Part shown: piece after piece, positions 1 through 6,890 of the stretch
Layout: the number at the start of each line of letters is the position of its first letter
Position numbering within the stretch: position 1 is the stretch's first letter
Virus record (IMG/VR): IMGVR_UViG_3300035670_001186
Coordinates: 1 to 24,801 of that record
From: a virus
Reading direction: 5' to 3' (one strand)
Length of the DNA stretch: 24,801 nucleotides
Notes under the pieces: model-generated
What the model was told of the DNA's origin: nothing
Seen by the model: the letters and a program-made list of their open reading frames with translations, nothing else
Databases searched by the model: none
Made by a program: the position numbers and the translations under genes

Positions 1-518
1 GGGTGCGGGGCCACGCGTGAGGCACCCACCCCTAAAATAGATTCCTTCCGGTCGGTATCCCCCCGCTTTTCCTCACCAAACAACTCCTCGCGGATCTTCT
101 GCACCCGATGGTTGATTCCGGCGCGCGTCATGCGGAAGAGACGGCCGAGCTGCTCGCCGTCCATCGCCTTCGGATCGCGCAGGACGATGCGGATTAGCTG
201 GAAGTGGAGGCGCACGTCGGGCGAGTGGCTGCGCTCGAGGGTGCCAAGCAGTCTCCGAATAAACTCGGCCACCTTATCGCGCGAGTAGAAGGTCTCGCTG
301 TTGGCGCCCTCGTTGTCGCTGTCGAACATGGCCGACGGACGGTTCACGTCGTACTCGATGACGTGCGGGTTGCTGGGCATCTCGGCGTAAGGCAGGACGC
401 CCTTGGCACGCATGGTGTCCTGGTCGCGCTTGGGCAGGGAATAGAACCAGCGGTCAAAGTCCTTAGTCGCCTTGCTGAACCACCGCTCGCTCTCGGCCTT
501 CTCGCTTTCCCTGCTCAT
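1..518 (-). CDS. HTH protein, possible small terminase subunit (3' end cut off by the window)
   Basis: I translated this frame from the ATG at 518; it stays open to base 1, so the C-terminus lies outside the window. The N-terminus (MSRESEKAESERWFSKATKD) is charged and helical. About residues 105-145 contain a helix-turn-helix-like stretch (GEQLGRLFRMTRAGINHRVQ) that looks DNA-binding. It is the only gene here with a textbook Shine-Dalgarno (AGGAGG, 11 nt before the ATG), and it starts 1 nt after the stop of the 85-aa gene upstream. A DNA-binding protein at the end of the replication block, with no terminase elsewhere in the window, fits a small terminase subunit. That role is inferred from position and HTH only; a transcription regulator is equally possible. 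Confidence 0.6.
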   Translation of the reverse strand, partial: MSRESEKAESERWFSKATKDFDRWFYSLPKRDQDTMRAKGVLPYAEMPSNPHVIEYDVNRPSAMFDSDNEGANSETFYSRDKVAEFIRRLLGTLERSHSPDVRLHFQLIRIVLRDPKAMDGEQLGRLFRMTRAGINHRVQKIREELFGEEKRGDTDRKESILGVGASRVAPH

Positions 519-519
519 G

Positions 520-777
520 CTATCCGACCCCTCCTAATTTGTCGTCGACCTCCTCGGCCGCTACCTTGGCGATCTGGTGCACGGTGTCCCCGATGTCGAC
601 CGAGATGAACCAGCAGCCGTCGACCATCTCCTTGGCGGACTTGTATTTGATACGCCGGCCGTAGGTGCCGTGCGCGGTGCGGATGTAGATGACGTAATCG
701 AGGCCGAGCTCATCGAGCATGGCGCACGTTTGGACGAGGGCCGCCTCGGCCTGTTCCTTAGTGGTGATGTCTGCCAT
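520..777 (-). CDS. Hypothetical phage protein, 85 aa
   Basis: The protein begins MADITTKEQAEAALVQTCAM and is acidic and probably mixed alpha/beta. It has a region YVIYIRTAHGTYGRRIKYKS and an acidic C-terminus. I do not recognise a family. The ATG at 777 was chosen because the frame upstream of it is Arg/Pro-rich and lies under the preceding gene, as expected for shadow sequence. It lies 20 nt downstream of the 125-aa gene and its TAG is next to the ATG of the HTH gene at 518, so it belongs to the same transcription unit. No clear ribosome binding site precedes it. Confidence 0.65.
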   Translation of the reverse strand: MADITTKEQAEAALVQTCAMLDELGLDYVIYIRTAHGTYGRRIKYKSAKEMVDGCWFISVDIGDTVHQIAKVAAEEVDDKLGGVG

Positions 778-797
778 GCGTAAGCCGTGTAATCGGC

Positions 798-1175
798 CTA
801 CGGAGACTTGGCAACTGTCCAAACAAGACGCGAAAGGTCGAAGGTCAGCATCTGTCGTCGGCGAAGGTTGGAGATGAATCGGACGACCGCCTTCGGGTCG
901 TGTTGCTTCCCGGCGTTTGCTAGGGCTTGGCGTAGCATGTCCTTGAGCTCGGTGGATGGTATCGTGTCGGGCAGGGTCGCCGTTATCGTGGCGATGACCC
1001 TTGTCCTGGCGTCCGCCCATTCCCTCCTCTGACTGTTAATCCTTTGTAGGTTCGCAGCCAGGGGTCCCGGGTTTGTTTGCCAGAGGTTGCGCCAGTAAGT
1101 CGCCTGCCGCCGCATGGCCTGGACCTTCTTCCACGACCTAGCCTTGGCGATCTGCTTTGCCTTGGGGTCTTTCAT
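798..1175 (-). CDS. Hypothetical basic protein, 125 aa, first gene after the origin-like region
   Basis: A strongly basic protein (MKDPKAKQIAKARSWKKVQA; later QRREWADARTR and NLRRRQ) that could bind nucleic acid, although no named domain is recognisable. Its ATG at 1175 lies 13 nt beyond a large stem-loop (1189-1234) that contains a GGAGG sequence on the transcribed strand. That GGAGG is about 19 nt from the ATG, rather far for a normal ribosome binding site, so the hairpin may affect translation. It leads the short block 1175-1. The function is unknown. Confidence 0.65.
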   Translation of the reverse strand: MKDPKAKQIAKARSWKKVQAMRRQATYWRNLWQTNPGPLAANLQRINSQRREWADARTRVIATITATLPDTIPSTELKDMLRQALANAGKQHDPKAVVRFISNLRRRQMLTFDLSRLVWTVAKSP

Positions 1176-1188
1176 CGTGAGAAAACGT

Positions 1189-1234
1189 GATAGACCTCCG
1201 CCCCCCCGTAAGGGGAGGGCAAGGAGTGTCTATC
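1189..1234 (-). repeat. Compound stem-loop before the 125-aa gene
   Basis: Outer arms GATAGAC (1189-1195) and GTCTATC (1228-1234) are continued by CTCC (1196-1199) with GGAG (1223-1226). An inner hairpin CCCC-GTAA-GGGG occupies about 1204-1215. The structure ends 13 nt before the start codon at 1175 on the minus strand. Confidence 0.55.
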
Positions 1235-1236
1235 TT

Positions 1237-1274
1237 TAATTACCCCTCTTACCCTTAAGGGTAAGGGGTAATTA
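1237..1274. repeat. 38-bp imperfect palindrome
   Basis: The arms are TAATTACCCC(TC)TTACCC and its complement around a CCCTTAAGGG core; only a two-base insertion breaks the symmetry. The segment is AT-rich compared with its surroundings. It could be an origin melting or binding site, a repressor operator or a bidirectional hairpin. Confidence 0.6.
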
Positions 1275-1278
1275 CTAC

Positions 1279-1327
1279 GTGCGACACAGGTGCGACACGG
1301 GCGTGCGACACGGCCGTCCGACACAGG
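1279..1327. repeat. Four iteron-like direct repeats, GTGCGACAC(A/G)GG
   Basis: Copies begin at about 1279, 1290, 1303 and 1316, a spacing of 11, 13 and 13 bp. The core is GTGCGACAC; the last copy reads GTCCGACAC. Spacing of 11-13 bp places the copies on roughly one face of the helix, as in iterons bound by an initiator. Confidence 0.6.
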
Positions 1328-1389
1328 TTGGGGATGGGGGCTGGCAGGAGTCATTTGGGGAAAAGGGGTCTAGGATGCCCTAGGAGGCC

Positions 1390-2799
1390 TTAGGCGTACT
1401 CGCCGAAGGTAGGACCGCCCCCCTGCCATCCAAACGCCTTGGCGGTGCCTTTCTGCTCGATTGGCGTGGTATCCTGCTCGGCGGGGAGGTTGGCAAGGCG
1501 GCGTTCCCAGCGGATGACCCCCGGCTCCTTGGCATGGCGGAGGGGGATGGCGGTGGTGAACTGGCCCTGGTCATCGGTGAGGCCGGCGCGTCCCCCGCGC
1601 TTGGCGAGGCGTAGGGTAAATAGGGGCTGCTCCGGCTCGCCCTCGGGTGTCTGATCGCGCTGGAGGACCATCACGGCGCGGTGCCAGTTGGCTAGTTCGG
1701 CGGACCCGGCGCCCAGGTAGGACAGGTCCGAGGAGGTGTTGCCTGCCTGCTCGGCCTTCGGCTTCGGCTTCGTGGTGTGGTGGATGGAGAAAAGGATGAC
1801 ACCTGTCTCGGTAAGGACGGGCTGCAGGACGTGGCGAAGGAAATGGGAGGACTCCTTCTGGTCGGCGATGTCGATGCCGGCGAAGCCCAGGAGCGGGTCG
1901 ATGAAGACGCAATCGGCCTTATGGGCGAGGACGAGCTCTCGGAGGAGTTTGCCGAAGTCGTCGCCCGTGCGGACGGCCTCTCGGTAGAAGGCGACGCGTG
2001 AGCCGATGTCGCGGGCGAGGTCCGAGCCCGAGGCGATGCCCATGCCGGCGAGTGTGCCCTGGACGGACTCGGCGACGTCGCCTAGGTCGTTCTCCGACTG
2101 GATGACAAGGGAGCGGAGGGGCCCTACGCGGGTCTTGATGCCGAAGAAGTCGCGGCCGAGGGCCCACGTCATGGCCGCTTGGGTGGTGAGGGCGGACTTG
2201 CCTGCTCCAGTCTGGGCGACGAGGAGGCAGGATCCGCCGCGGCAGAGCCAGCGGTTGCCTAGGACGGCGGTCGGGTCTTGGGTGCGGTCGAAGGTGAGGA
2301 GGTCGTCGAAGGTGAAGCGGGAGGGCCCTGTGTCGCCGGGCTTGCGGGTGGGGGCTGTGGTCTGCTCGGCGATGCGGCGTAGGTCGTCGGCGATCTCGTC
2401 GGGCGTGAAGGCGCCGGAGGTGGCCTTGGACTTGGCGAGGTCGAGGGCGGCGGCGAGGGAGCGGGCGCGTGCGGCCTCGGTGATGGCGGCCTGCCAGCGT
2501 GCGACGGCTGGGGTGGGGCCGTAGAGCAGTGAGGAGAGCTCGTTGACGTAGGTGTGGCCGCCGGCATTGTCGGTGAGGCGGGAGGCTTGGAGGTCGGCGA
2601 GGATGGAGACCTCGTCGGCGGGGTTGCCGTCGTGGGTGGACGAGACGATTGCCGACCAGAGGATTTGATGCTTGGGCTCGGTGAAGAGGTCGGCGCGGAG
2701 ATCGCGCTTGGCGGCGGCGAGCCATTGGCCGTCGTGGAATGCGGCGGCGAGGAGGTGTCGCTCGGCGTCCAGGAGGACGACGGAAGGGGCGGCAGGCAT
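1390..2799 (-). CDS. Replicative DNA helicase: DnaB-type N-terminus plus RecA/RepA-like ATPase
   Basis: This 469-aa protein probably unwinds the phage replication fork. Residues about 5-125 resemble the DnaB N-terminal helical domain (ERHLLAAAFHDGQWL, then FTEPKHQILWSAI). Residues 160-440 form a RecA-fold ATPase with Walker A AQTGAGKSA (195-203), Walker B CVFIDPL (297-303) and a sensor-like FSIHHTTKP (337-345). The ATPase half looks more like the RepA/AAA_25 group of hexameric helicases than classical DnaB. The ATG at 2799 follows a C/A-rich leader without a Shine-Dalgarno, 18 nt after the winged-helix gene that may load it. An origin-like region follows immediately. The helicase class is confident; the exact subfamily is not. 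Confidence 0.88.
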   Translation of the reverse strand: MPAAPSVVLLDAERHLLAAAFHDGQWLAAAKRDLRADLFTEPKHQILWSAIVSSTHDGNPADEVSILADLQASRLTDNAGGHTYVNELSSLLYGPTPAVARWQAAITEAARARSLAAALDLAKSKATSGAFTPDEIADDLRRIAEQTTAPTRKPGDTGPSRFTFDDLLTFDRTQDPTAVLGNRWLCRGGSCLLVAQTGAGKSALTTQAAMTWALGRDFFGIKTRVGPLRSLVIQSENDLGDVAESVQGTLAGMGIASGSDLARDIGSRVAFYREAVRTGDDFGKLLRELVLAHKADCVFIDPLLGFAGIDIADQKESSHFLRHVLQPVLTETGVILFSIHHTTKPKPKAEQAGNTSSDLSYLGAGSAELANWHRAVMVLQRDQTPEGEPEQPLFTLRLAKRGGRAGLTDDQGQFTTAIPLRHAKEPGVIRWERRLANLPAEQDTTPIEQKGTAKAFGWQGGGPTFGEYA

Positions 2800-2817
2800 G
2801 GCGGGGTGGGTTGTGGG

Positions 2818-3111
2818 CTAGCGTGCGGCGCGTGTCAAGCCGAGGGCCTTGAGGGCGGGCTTGGAGAAGCGGTAGTGGTCGACGGGGCGGATCATGCTCC
2901 TCTGCTTGATGCGGTAGGTGGCCTTCTCTGCGTGGCCGACCTTCAGGAAGCGGTTTATGACGTTGAGGGTCTGCCGGGTGTTGACGCGGAGGTACGGCGC
3001 CCATTGGGAGACGGTGCGGAAGCCGGCTGGCACCTTGTCGGACTCGTAGGAGGCGAGGAACGCGTTGACGGCGGCCCCGAGCGAGCTGTTTGATGTCTTG
3101 CCTGTTCTCAT
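2818..3111 (-). CDS. Small winged-helix DNA-binding protein, possible replication initiator or helicase loader
   Basis: The 97-aa protein starts MRTGKTSNSSLGAAVNAFLA. Residues 25-82 look like a winged helix: a helix pair (FRTVSQWAPYLRVNTRQTLN), a recognition helix (VINRFLKVG) and a basic beta wing (ATYRIKQRSMIRPVDHYRF). The ATG at 3111 overlaps the previous stop as ATGA, so I preferred it to an upstream start inside the preceding gene. It is directly upstream of the helicase gene, where phages often keep their initiator or loader. The DNA-binding fold is moderately supported; the initiator role is inferred from position. Confidence 0.7.
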   Translation of the reverse strand: MRTGKTSNSSLGAAVNAFLASYESDKVPAGFRTVSQWAPYLRVNTRQTLNVINRFLKVGHAEKATYRIKQRSMIRPVDHYRFSKPALKALGLTRAAR

Positions 3112-3437
3112 TTCTTCGGAGGGGTCGGAAGGTGCATCCATCGCGTCGGCTGGTCGGCCTCGGTGAATCCGAACCATTTGCCAGCCGACCAGAATGTCAC
3201 GCCCATCGCCCAGACACCGGCGACGCCTACCTTTGCAGCTCCGAGGATGTGCTTGTTCTTGGGGGCGGCGGTCATCGCCTGCCAGGTGTTAGGCTCTCGC
3301 TCCTTTAGCAGGTTCGAGATGCGGGGCTGGCTTAGGCCCACCTCCGCGGCGATCGCGGCTTGCTTGAGGCCTTTCTCGGCCAAGGCAAAGACGCGCTTTC
3401 GCAGTTCCATGTCCCTTTTGCGTCCGACGTGTTTCAT
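3108..3437 (-). CDS. HTH protein with a hydrophobic C-terminal segment, 109 aa
   Basis: Residues 14-45 form a classic helix-turn-helix (ALAEKGLKQAAIAAEVGLSQ, then PRISNLLKE), close in style to the HTH of the 117-aa gene at 4183-4536. Residues about 66-91 are strongly hydrophobic (GAAKVGVAGVWAMGVTFWSA) and might be a single membrane helix, unusual for a phage HTH protein. The ATG at 3437 overlaps the phosphoesterase stop (ATGA) and its own stop overlaps the next ATG, so translation is probably coupled. It may be a small regulator or terminase-like DNA binder. Confidence 0.7.
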   Translation of the reverse strand: MKHVGRKRDMELRKRVFALAEKGLKQAAIAAEVGLSQPRISNLLKEREPNTWQAMTAAPKNKHILGAAKVGVAGVWAMGVTFWSAGKWFGFTEADQPTRWMHLPTPPKK

Positions 3438-4186
3438 GAGCTGAAGGGCATGACCCACTTTCCGGCGAAGCGGTGGGCTTGGCGGCCGATGTAGTCCTCG
3501 CCTCGGACGACGAAGGCCATGAAGGAGTTCTGCCAGCGGAGGGTCGAGGGGCGGCGCTCGGCGTACTGGAGAGACAGGTCGCAGGCGCACCCGCAGGACC
3601 AGACTGCCCCGCCTCCGCGTCGCTCCAGGTTGTGCTGCTCGGCGCGGTGGATGTGGCCCATGACGAGGGCGCGTCCGGGCCCGCTATTGAAGCGGTGGGC
3701 CATCTTGAGGACGGCATCGTTGCCGTGGTAGAAGCCGTGGGAGAAGGTGATCGGGCCGATGTCGATGTAGCCCTGCTGGACGGTGTATTCCTTCACCACC
3801 TTGCACCCGACGCCTCGGAGGACGCGCCGCATCTGGCTGTCGATGTCCTTGAGGGCGTCGAGGCGGGTCAGGGAGTCGGTGGCGTGCATCATGTCGCGGA
3901 CGCGGTGCTCGTGGTTGCCCATGAGGAAGTGCGTGGGGCGGTAGCTCTCGAGCCATTGGCAGCCGGCCTCCACGTCTTCCTTGAGGGCGGCCCAGGAGCC
4001 TTCCTTGTCGTTTGAGCCGACGCCGCGGCGCAGGGCGGCGAAGTCCCAGTTGTCGCCGAGGTGGACGCGGTGGTGGGGCTTCCAGTCGCGGCAGAAAGCG
4101 GCGATGGCCTTGAGGGTGTCGGGGTCGCCGTGGTTGCCATGGTTGTCGGCCATGACGACGATGCGGGTCTCGGTGGCGGTGCTCAT
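3434..4186 (-). CDS. Calcineurin-like metallophosphoesterase
   Basis: This 250-aa enzyme carries the ordered metal-ligand motifs of the family: D14-N-H16 (MADNHG), GDNWD at 44-48, GNHEHR at 90-95, SHGFYHG around H150 and GHIHR at 177-181. The first motif is DNH rather than DxH with a small middle residue, but both ligands are present. Family members hydrolyse phosphomonoesters or phosphodiesters, including nucleic-acid ends and cyclic nucleotides; the substrate cannot be read from the sequence. The ATG at 4186 overlaps the preceding stop (ATGA), and upstream in-frame sequence is shadow of the HTH gene. It lies between HTH genes and a dNMP kinase, consistent with nucleotide metabolism, end processing or counter-defence. 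Confidence 0.9.
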   Translation of the reverse strand: MSTATETRIVVMADNHGNHGDPDTLKAIAAFCRDWKPHHRVHLGDNWDFAALRRGVGSNDKEGSWAALKEDVEAGCQWLESYRPTHFLMGNHEHRVRDMMHATDSLTRLDALKDIDSQMRRVLRGVGCKVVKEYTVQQGYIDIGPITFSHGFYHGNDAVLKMAHRFNSGPGRALVMGHIHRAEQHNLERRGGGAVWSCGCACDLSLQYAERRPSTLRWQNSFMAFVVRGEDYIGRQAHRFAGKWVMPFSS

Positions 4187-4536
4187 CCGATTGAGGCGCC
4201 TCCGCGCCATCCCTTTGCGTTGCCAGCGTGCGGGCAGGTGCAGAGCCACGCGAACCGCTCGGGGGAGATGCCGGTGCGGCGTGCGACCTCGAGCTGCCAC
4301 GGGGCGAGGCTCGAGGGGTCGGCGGTCTCCCTGCCCCATTGGGCGCTCTGCCTGGCGGCCTTGGACATGGCGAGGGACTTCCTTGTGAGGCCGCGCAGGC
4401 GCATGAAGGCGTGCACGGCGGGCTGTGAGATGCCGAGGCGGGAGGCCATGTCCTGCTGGGTCAGCCCCTCCTTGATGAAGCCTAGGATGGCGACGCGGCG
4501 CTCCTCGGCCTTCTGCTTGGTGATGCGGCCGGCCAT
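4183..4536 (-). CDS. HTH DNA-binding protein, 117 aa
   Basis: Residues 15-48 form a helix-turn-helix (AILGFIKEGLTQQDMASRLG, then ISQPAVHAFMRLRG) of the resolvase/sigma-like type. A second helix-turn-helix-like stretch lies at about 79-96 (WQLEVARRTGISPERFAWLC). The N-terminus is basic. It begins 3 nt after the stop of the dNMP kinase gene and overlaps the phosphoesterase gene by 4 nt. It could be a regulator, a small-terminase-like protein or a replication accessory factor; nothing in the sequence decides. Confidence 0.72.
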   Translation of the reverse strand: MAGRITKQKAEERRVAILGFIKEGLTQQDMASRLGISQPAVHAFMRLRGLTRKSLAMSKAARQSAQWGRETADPSSLAPWQLEVARRTGISPERFAWLCTCPHAGNAKGWRGGASIG

Positions 4537-4539
4537 GGC

Positions 4540-5100
4540 TCAGGCTCCTCGGACTTGCGGGATGGCGGCGACCAGGTCGTTGGCCCAGTCGTCGATGGCG
4601 GCGAGGTCGCCCTGTTTGAAGGAACGCGAATTCTCTACCCCGTTGTATATTATTTGGTTGATGGACTTCTCCTCAAACTCGTTAGCGGGTCCGATTCCGT
4701 GCCTAGAAATGTGGATCGGTATGACGGGCGCTGGGTGGACGAGGCGGTGCACGACCTGCATCTCGTTGAGGTAGCGCCAGTCGGGGATGACGACGCAACG
4801 GCCTGCGAGGATGTTGTAGCGGGCCTTCTCGGCGGCGTGCCGGGCTAAAACTTCCGGATCTCTGCGACGTGCGGAATTGCCCATTGCAATAAGTAGGTCT
4901 CTTTCAATCAACTTGTCGTATGTTGAATTAAGGTCGACATACTCAATGCCAAGGGAGGTGAAGAAGCGGTTTCCGGCCTCCTTAAGTGGTTCCGCGAAGG
5001 AGACCTTGCGGGCTCCCGTGAGCTCGACGATGCGGTCGGCGAGGGTGTCCTTGCCGGCTCGGGCGTAGCCGGTGATGAGGAAGACGGTGGGGCGGTGCAT
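4540..5100 (-). CDS. Deoxynucleoside monophosphate kinase-like P-loop protein
   Basis: The 186-aa protein opens MHRPTVFLITGYARAGKDTL; the P-loop GYARAGKDT (11-19) immediately after the first strand matches phage dNMP kinases such as T4 gp1-type enzymes. Further features are VSFAEPLKEAG, a region rich in Arg (NSARRRDPEVLA) and VVIPDWRYLNEMQ, as in enzymes that read a mononucleotide base. It would phosphorylate dNMPs for phage DNA synthesis. The start at 5100 places the P-loop at the usual distance from the N-terminus. No Shine-Dalgarno is visible and the gap to the upstream gene is 20 nt. Base composition dips in AT-richer stretches around 4630-4930, suggesting a recently acquired gene. Confidence 0.82.
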   Translation of the reverse strand: MHRPTVFLITGYARAGKDTLADRIVELTGARKVSFAEPLKEAGNRFFTSLGIEYVDLNSTYDKLIERDLLIAMGNSARRRDPEVLARHAAEKARYNILAGRCVVIPDWRYLNEMQVVHRLVHPAPVIPIHISRHGIGPANEFEEKSINQIIYNGVENSRSFKQGDLAAIDDWANDLVAAIPQVRGA

Positions 5101-5120
5101 GGCGGCAGGCTTTGGCGGCT

Positions 5121-5537
5121 TCAGAAGGGCTGCGTGAAGGAGCCGACCTCGTAGTCGACGTAGGTCTTGCCGTTCCACTCGCGGGGCTCGCCCTTCTTGA
5201 TGGTGGCCTTGATGCGCTTGCCCTGGAGGGCGTGGATCGCGTCGGCGAGGCTGAACTGGTCCTTGATGGTCCCGGCGGCGGGCTTGGTGCCGCCGGCCGC
5301 CTCGATGAGGTCGAGGACCTTGCCGACGGCCTTGGGGGTGGCGAAGAAGGAGGTCTTCACGTACGCGCCGCAGTCGGAAATCAGGCCGACCTTGACGTAG
5401 CCGGTGCCCTTGGCGCTGACCTTGACGTCGGTCTCCTTGACCTTGCCGATGCGGAAGGTGTAGGTGCCGTCCTCGGGGTTGAAGTTGAGCGGGGGCCGCT
5501 CGGAGTTGTCGTTGCTGAACGCTTTGTCGGGGTGCAT
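5121..5537 (-). CDS. DUF669-like recombination-associated protein, probable ssDNA binder
   Basis: This 138-aa protein starts with a polar segment (MHPDKAFSNDNSERPPLNFN). It continues with GTYTFRIGKVKETDVKVSAK and a domain ending LQGKRIKATIKKGEPREWNG, then KTYVDYEVGSF. That last pattern, a request for Lys/Arg-rich beta strands around an NGKTY turn, is typical of the DUF669 family that accompanies phage exonuclease and annealing genes and is thought to bind single-stranded DNA. It follows the exonuclease by 31 nt. The leader is C/A-rich (CCAACCCAACATAACACC) with no Shine-Dalgarno. Family assignment is by pattern memory, so moderate. Confidence 0.65.
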   Translation of the reverse strand: MHPDKAFSNDNSERPPLNFNPEDGTYTFRIGKVKETDVKVSAKGTGYVKVGLISDCGAYVKTSFFATPKAVGKVLDLIEAAGGTKPAAGTIKDQFSLADAIHALQGKRIKATIKKGEPREWNGKTYVDYEVGSFTQPF

Positions 5538-5568
5538 GGTGTTATGTTGGGTTGGTGGGGGAGATAGG

Positions 5569-6411
5569 TCAGAAGCTGATGCCGTTGGACGCGCCCTTGC
5601 CAGCGGTCTTGGCGCCGGGAAGGTCGGAGAGGACGGTGACGCTGCCGGCGGTCTCGGCGTACCCGGGCCAATCGCCCGAGGTCATGCACCTGTCGTAGAT
5701 TGAATAGGCTCGGTCGACCTCCTTGTTTCCGAGGGCGAGCAGGTCGCCTCCGATCTCGTAGACCGCGCCAAGATGGGCACCCTCTTTCTCGACCATGATG
5801 AGGCGGAAGCCGCGGATGTCGGAGCGGTTGGCGCCGGCGAGGCGGATGTAGTGGGCGGCCTGGAGGTGGTATCCGAAGTTGAGGATGGTGCGGAGGGCGG
5901 CGCGCTCGGAGGCGTCGTCGGTGGTCTTGAGGTCGTAGATCCAGCCCTCGGCGTCGATGAGGTCGGGGATGCCCTTGAGCGGGGTTGCCTTGTCCTTGGC
6001 GAAGAGGGGACGCTCGACCCACGCGCCGTTGCGGTAGAGCAGGTTGTCGGAGATGCGGGTCGCGGCGAACCCCAGTTCGGTGGCGAGCTCGTACTCGTCA
6101 TTTGCGAGCAGGGTGTCTCCGGGCTTCAGGGAGGACAGGATGGCCTCGTAGGTGGCCTTGCCGTCCTTGGTGCGGCGGTCGAGGTCGGCGGGCAGGGTCT
6201 TGTAGGTGGTGGCCCATACGTCGGGCGTAAGGAAGGCGGCGTGGGTGGCCTTGCCGAGGCGGAGGGCCTTGGTCTCATCCTTGGGGTTCTTCTTCCAGTG
6301 CTGGAAGTGCGCGGGGGAGCGCAGGAGTTCCTTCATGCCGGAGTAGGAGAGGGCCTCGACGGCCTCGTACTCGGCGCGGGTCATGTTGCTGGCAGTGTTT
6401 GCGGTGGTCAT
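5569..6411 (-). CDS. RecE-like PD-(D/E)XK exonuclease
   Basis: The 280-aa protein has the motif order of phage RecB/RecE-family nucleases: LRLGKATHAAFL with H57, then GIPDLID with D150, IYDLKTTDD with D160 and K162, and YHLQAAHY with Q184. It would resect double-strand ends so that the ERF annealing protein (8974-9426) can act. The start MTTANTASNM at 6411 was chosen because upstream in-frame sequence lies in a region with an inverted repeat and no coding character. The mRNA leader is CCCCAACACACACAA with no Shine-Dalgarno. Confidence in the fold is high; direction of resection is unknown. Confidence 0.88.
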   Translation of the reverse strand: MTTANTASNMTRAEYEAVEALSYSGMKELLRSPAHFQHWKKNPKDETKALRLGKATHAAFLTPDVWATTYKTLPADLDRRTKDGKATYEAILSSLKPGDTLLANDEYELATELGFAATRISDNLLYRNGAWVERPLFAKDKATPLKGIPDLIDAEGWIYDLKTTDDASERAALRTILNFGYHLQAAHYIRLAGANRSDIRGFRLIMVEKEGAHLGAVYEIGGDLLALGNKEVDRAYSIYDRCMTSGDWPGYAETAGSVTVLSDLPGAKTAGKGASNGISF

Positions 6412-6436
6412 TTGTGTGTGTTGGGGGGAAATTGGA

Positions 6437-6508
6437 GGGGCATCCCTGCTGCTTGCTATGCTTTTTCTGTCACCCCTGACGTCCGAACACGAGACGCAAG
6501 GATGCCCC
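6437..6508. repeat. Inverted repeat GGGGCATCC / GGATGCCCC in the exonuclease upstream region
   Basis: Nine-base arms at 6437-6445 and 6500-6508 are separated by 54 nt in the 105-bp gap between the genes ending at 6517 and starting at 6411. They could be paired operator half-sites or a long stem. GGGCATCCCT recurs near 11284 in the other regulatory gap. Confidence 0.45.
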
Positions 6509-6516
6509 AAGGTGGT

Positions 6517-6855
6517 TCAGAGGTCGGTGTCGTCGACGCGCTCGATGGCGTCGGCTAGGTTGCGGGAGGCCTCGCGGAGTTTCTCGGCGAGCTCGACCAG
6601 GTGCTGCGAGGACACGTGCAACTCGTTGCAGATCGCGACGAGGAGGTCCATGCGGGCGGTGATGTGTGTGGCGTCCTCGTCGCGGAGGGCGGCGGTGACG
6701 GACTCGGGGCTGAGGGCGCGGAGGGCCTTGCGGGTGGCCTCGTGCATCGTCTCGGCGCAGTTGACCTGGTCGGCGGCGTCCTCGATGTCGCGGACGAGGT
6801 TGATGACCTTGGTGGCGTGGCGCAGGGCTTCGCCGGACTCTTCGGGGGTGCTCAT
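6517..6855 (-). CDS. Hypothetical helical protein, 112 aa
   Basis: The protein is almost entirely predicted helix with heptad-like stretches (MSTPEESGEALRHATKVINL at the start, LVELAEKLREASRNLADAIE at the end). No family is recognised. It is the first gene after the small-gene array and is preceded by a good sigma70-type promoter whose expected start site coincides with its ATG, so its mRNA may be leaderless. Confidence 0.7.
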   Translation of the reverse strand: MSTPEESGEALRHATKVINLVRDIEDAADQVNCAETMHEATRKALRALSPESVTAALRDEDATHITARMDLLVAICNELHVSSQHLVELAEKLREASRNLADAIERVDDTDL

Positions 6856-6861
6856 GGGGCT

Positions 6862-6890
6862 GTTATGGGATTGTGTAGAGGGATTGTCAA
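6862..6890 (-). promoter_or_regulatory. Predicted sigma70-type promoter for the 112-aa gene and downstream replication genes
   Basis: On the minus strand TTGACA (6885-6890) is followed by 17 nt and CATAAC (6862-6867). The -35 box is a perfect consensus and overlaps the stop codon of the last array gene. Only six bases separate the -10 box from the ATG at 6855, so transcription should begin at or next to the start codon. Confidence 0.6.

Larger units (their letters stand above)
1176..1389. other. 214-bp gene-free region with iterons, palindrome and hairpin; origin-like
   Basis: This gap follows the helicase gene and is the least coding-like part of the left third of the window. It contains, in order, a compound stem-loop (1189-1234), a 38-bp AT-rich palindrome centred on CCCTTAAGGG (1237-1274) and four direct repeats of GTGCGACAC type (1279-1327). 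Short frames across it have no coding character. Iterons beside an AT-rich palindrome and next to a replicative helicase are typical of theta-type phage and plasmid origins. A regulatory or terminator role for the same structures cannot be excluded. Confidence 0.5.

Noticed and set aside
1172-1354. 60-aa minus-strand frame in the origin-like gap
   Set aside because: It is made of the iterons, palindrome and hairpin read through; no start signal and an implausible sequence.
1365-1378. Third copy of the 39-bp element (AGGGGTCTA near the helicase end)
   Set aside because: Only a nine-base match, without the GGGATACC block; not distinguishable from chance.
1919-3004. 361-aa minus-strand frame rich in Arg, Pro and His
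   Set aside because: It overlaps the helicase and winged-helix genes in another frame and has the low-complexity composition of GC-rich shadow sequence.
2554-3093. 179-aa plus-strand frame
   Set aside because: Antisense to the start of the helicase and to the winged-helix gene; Gly/Val/Glu-rich shadow.
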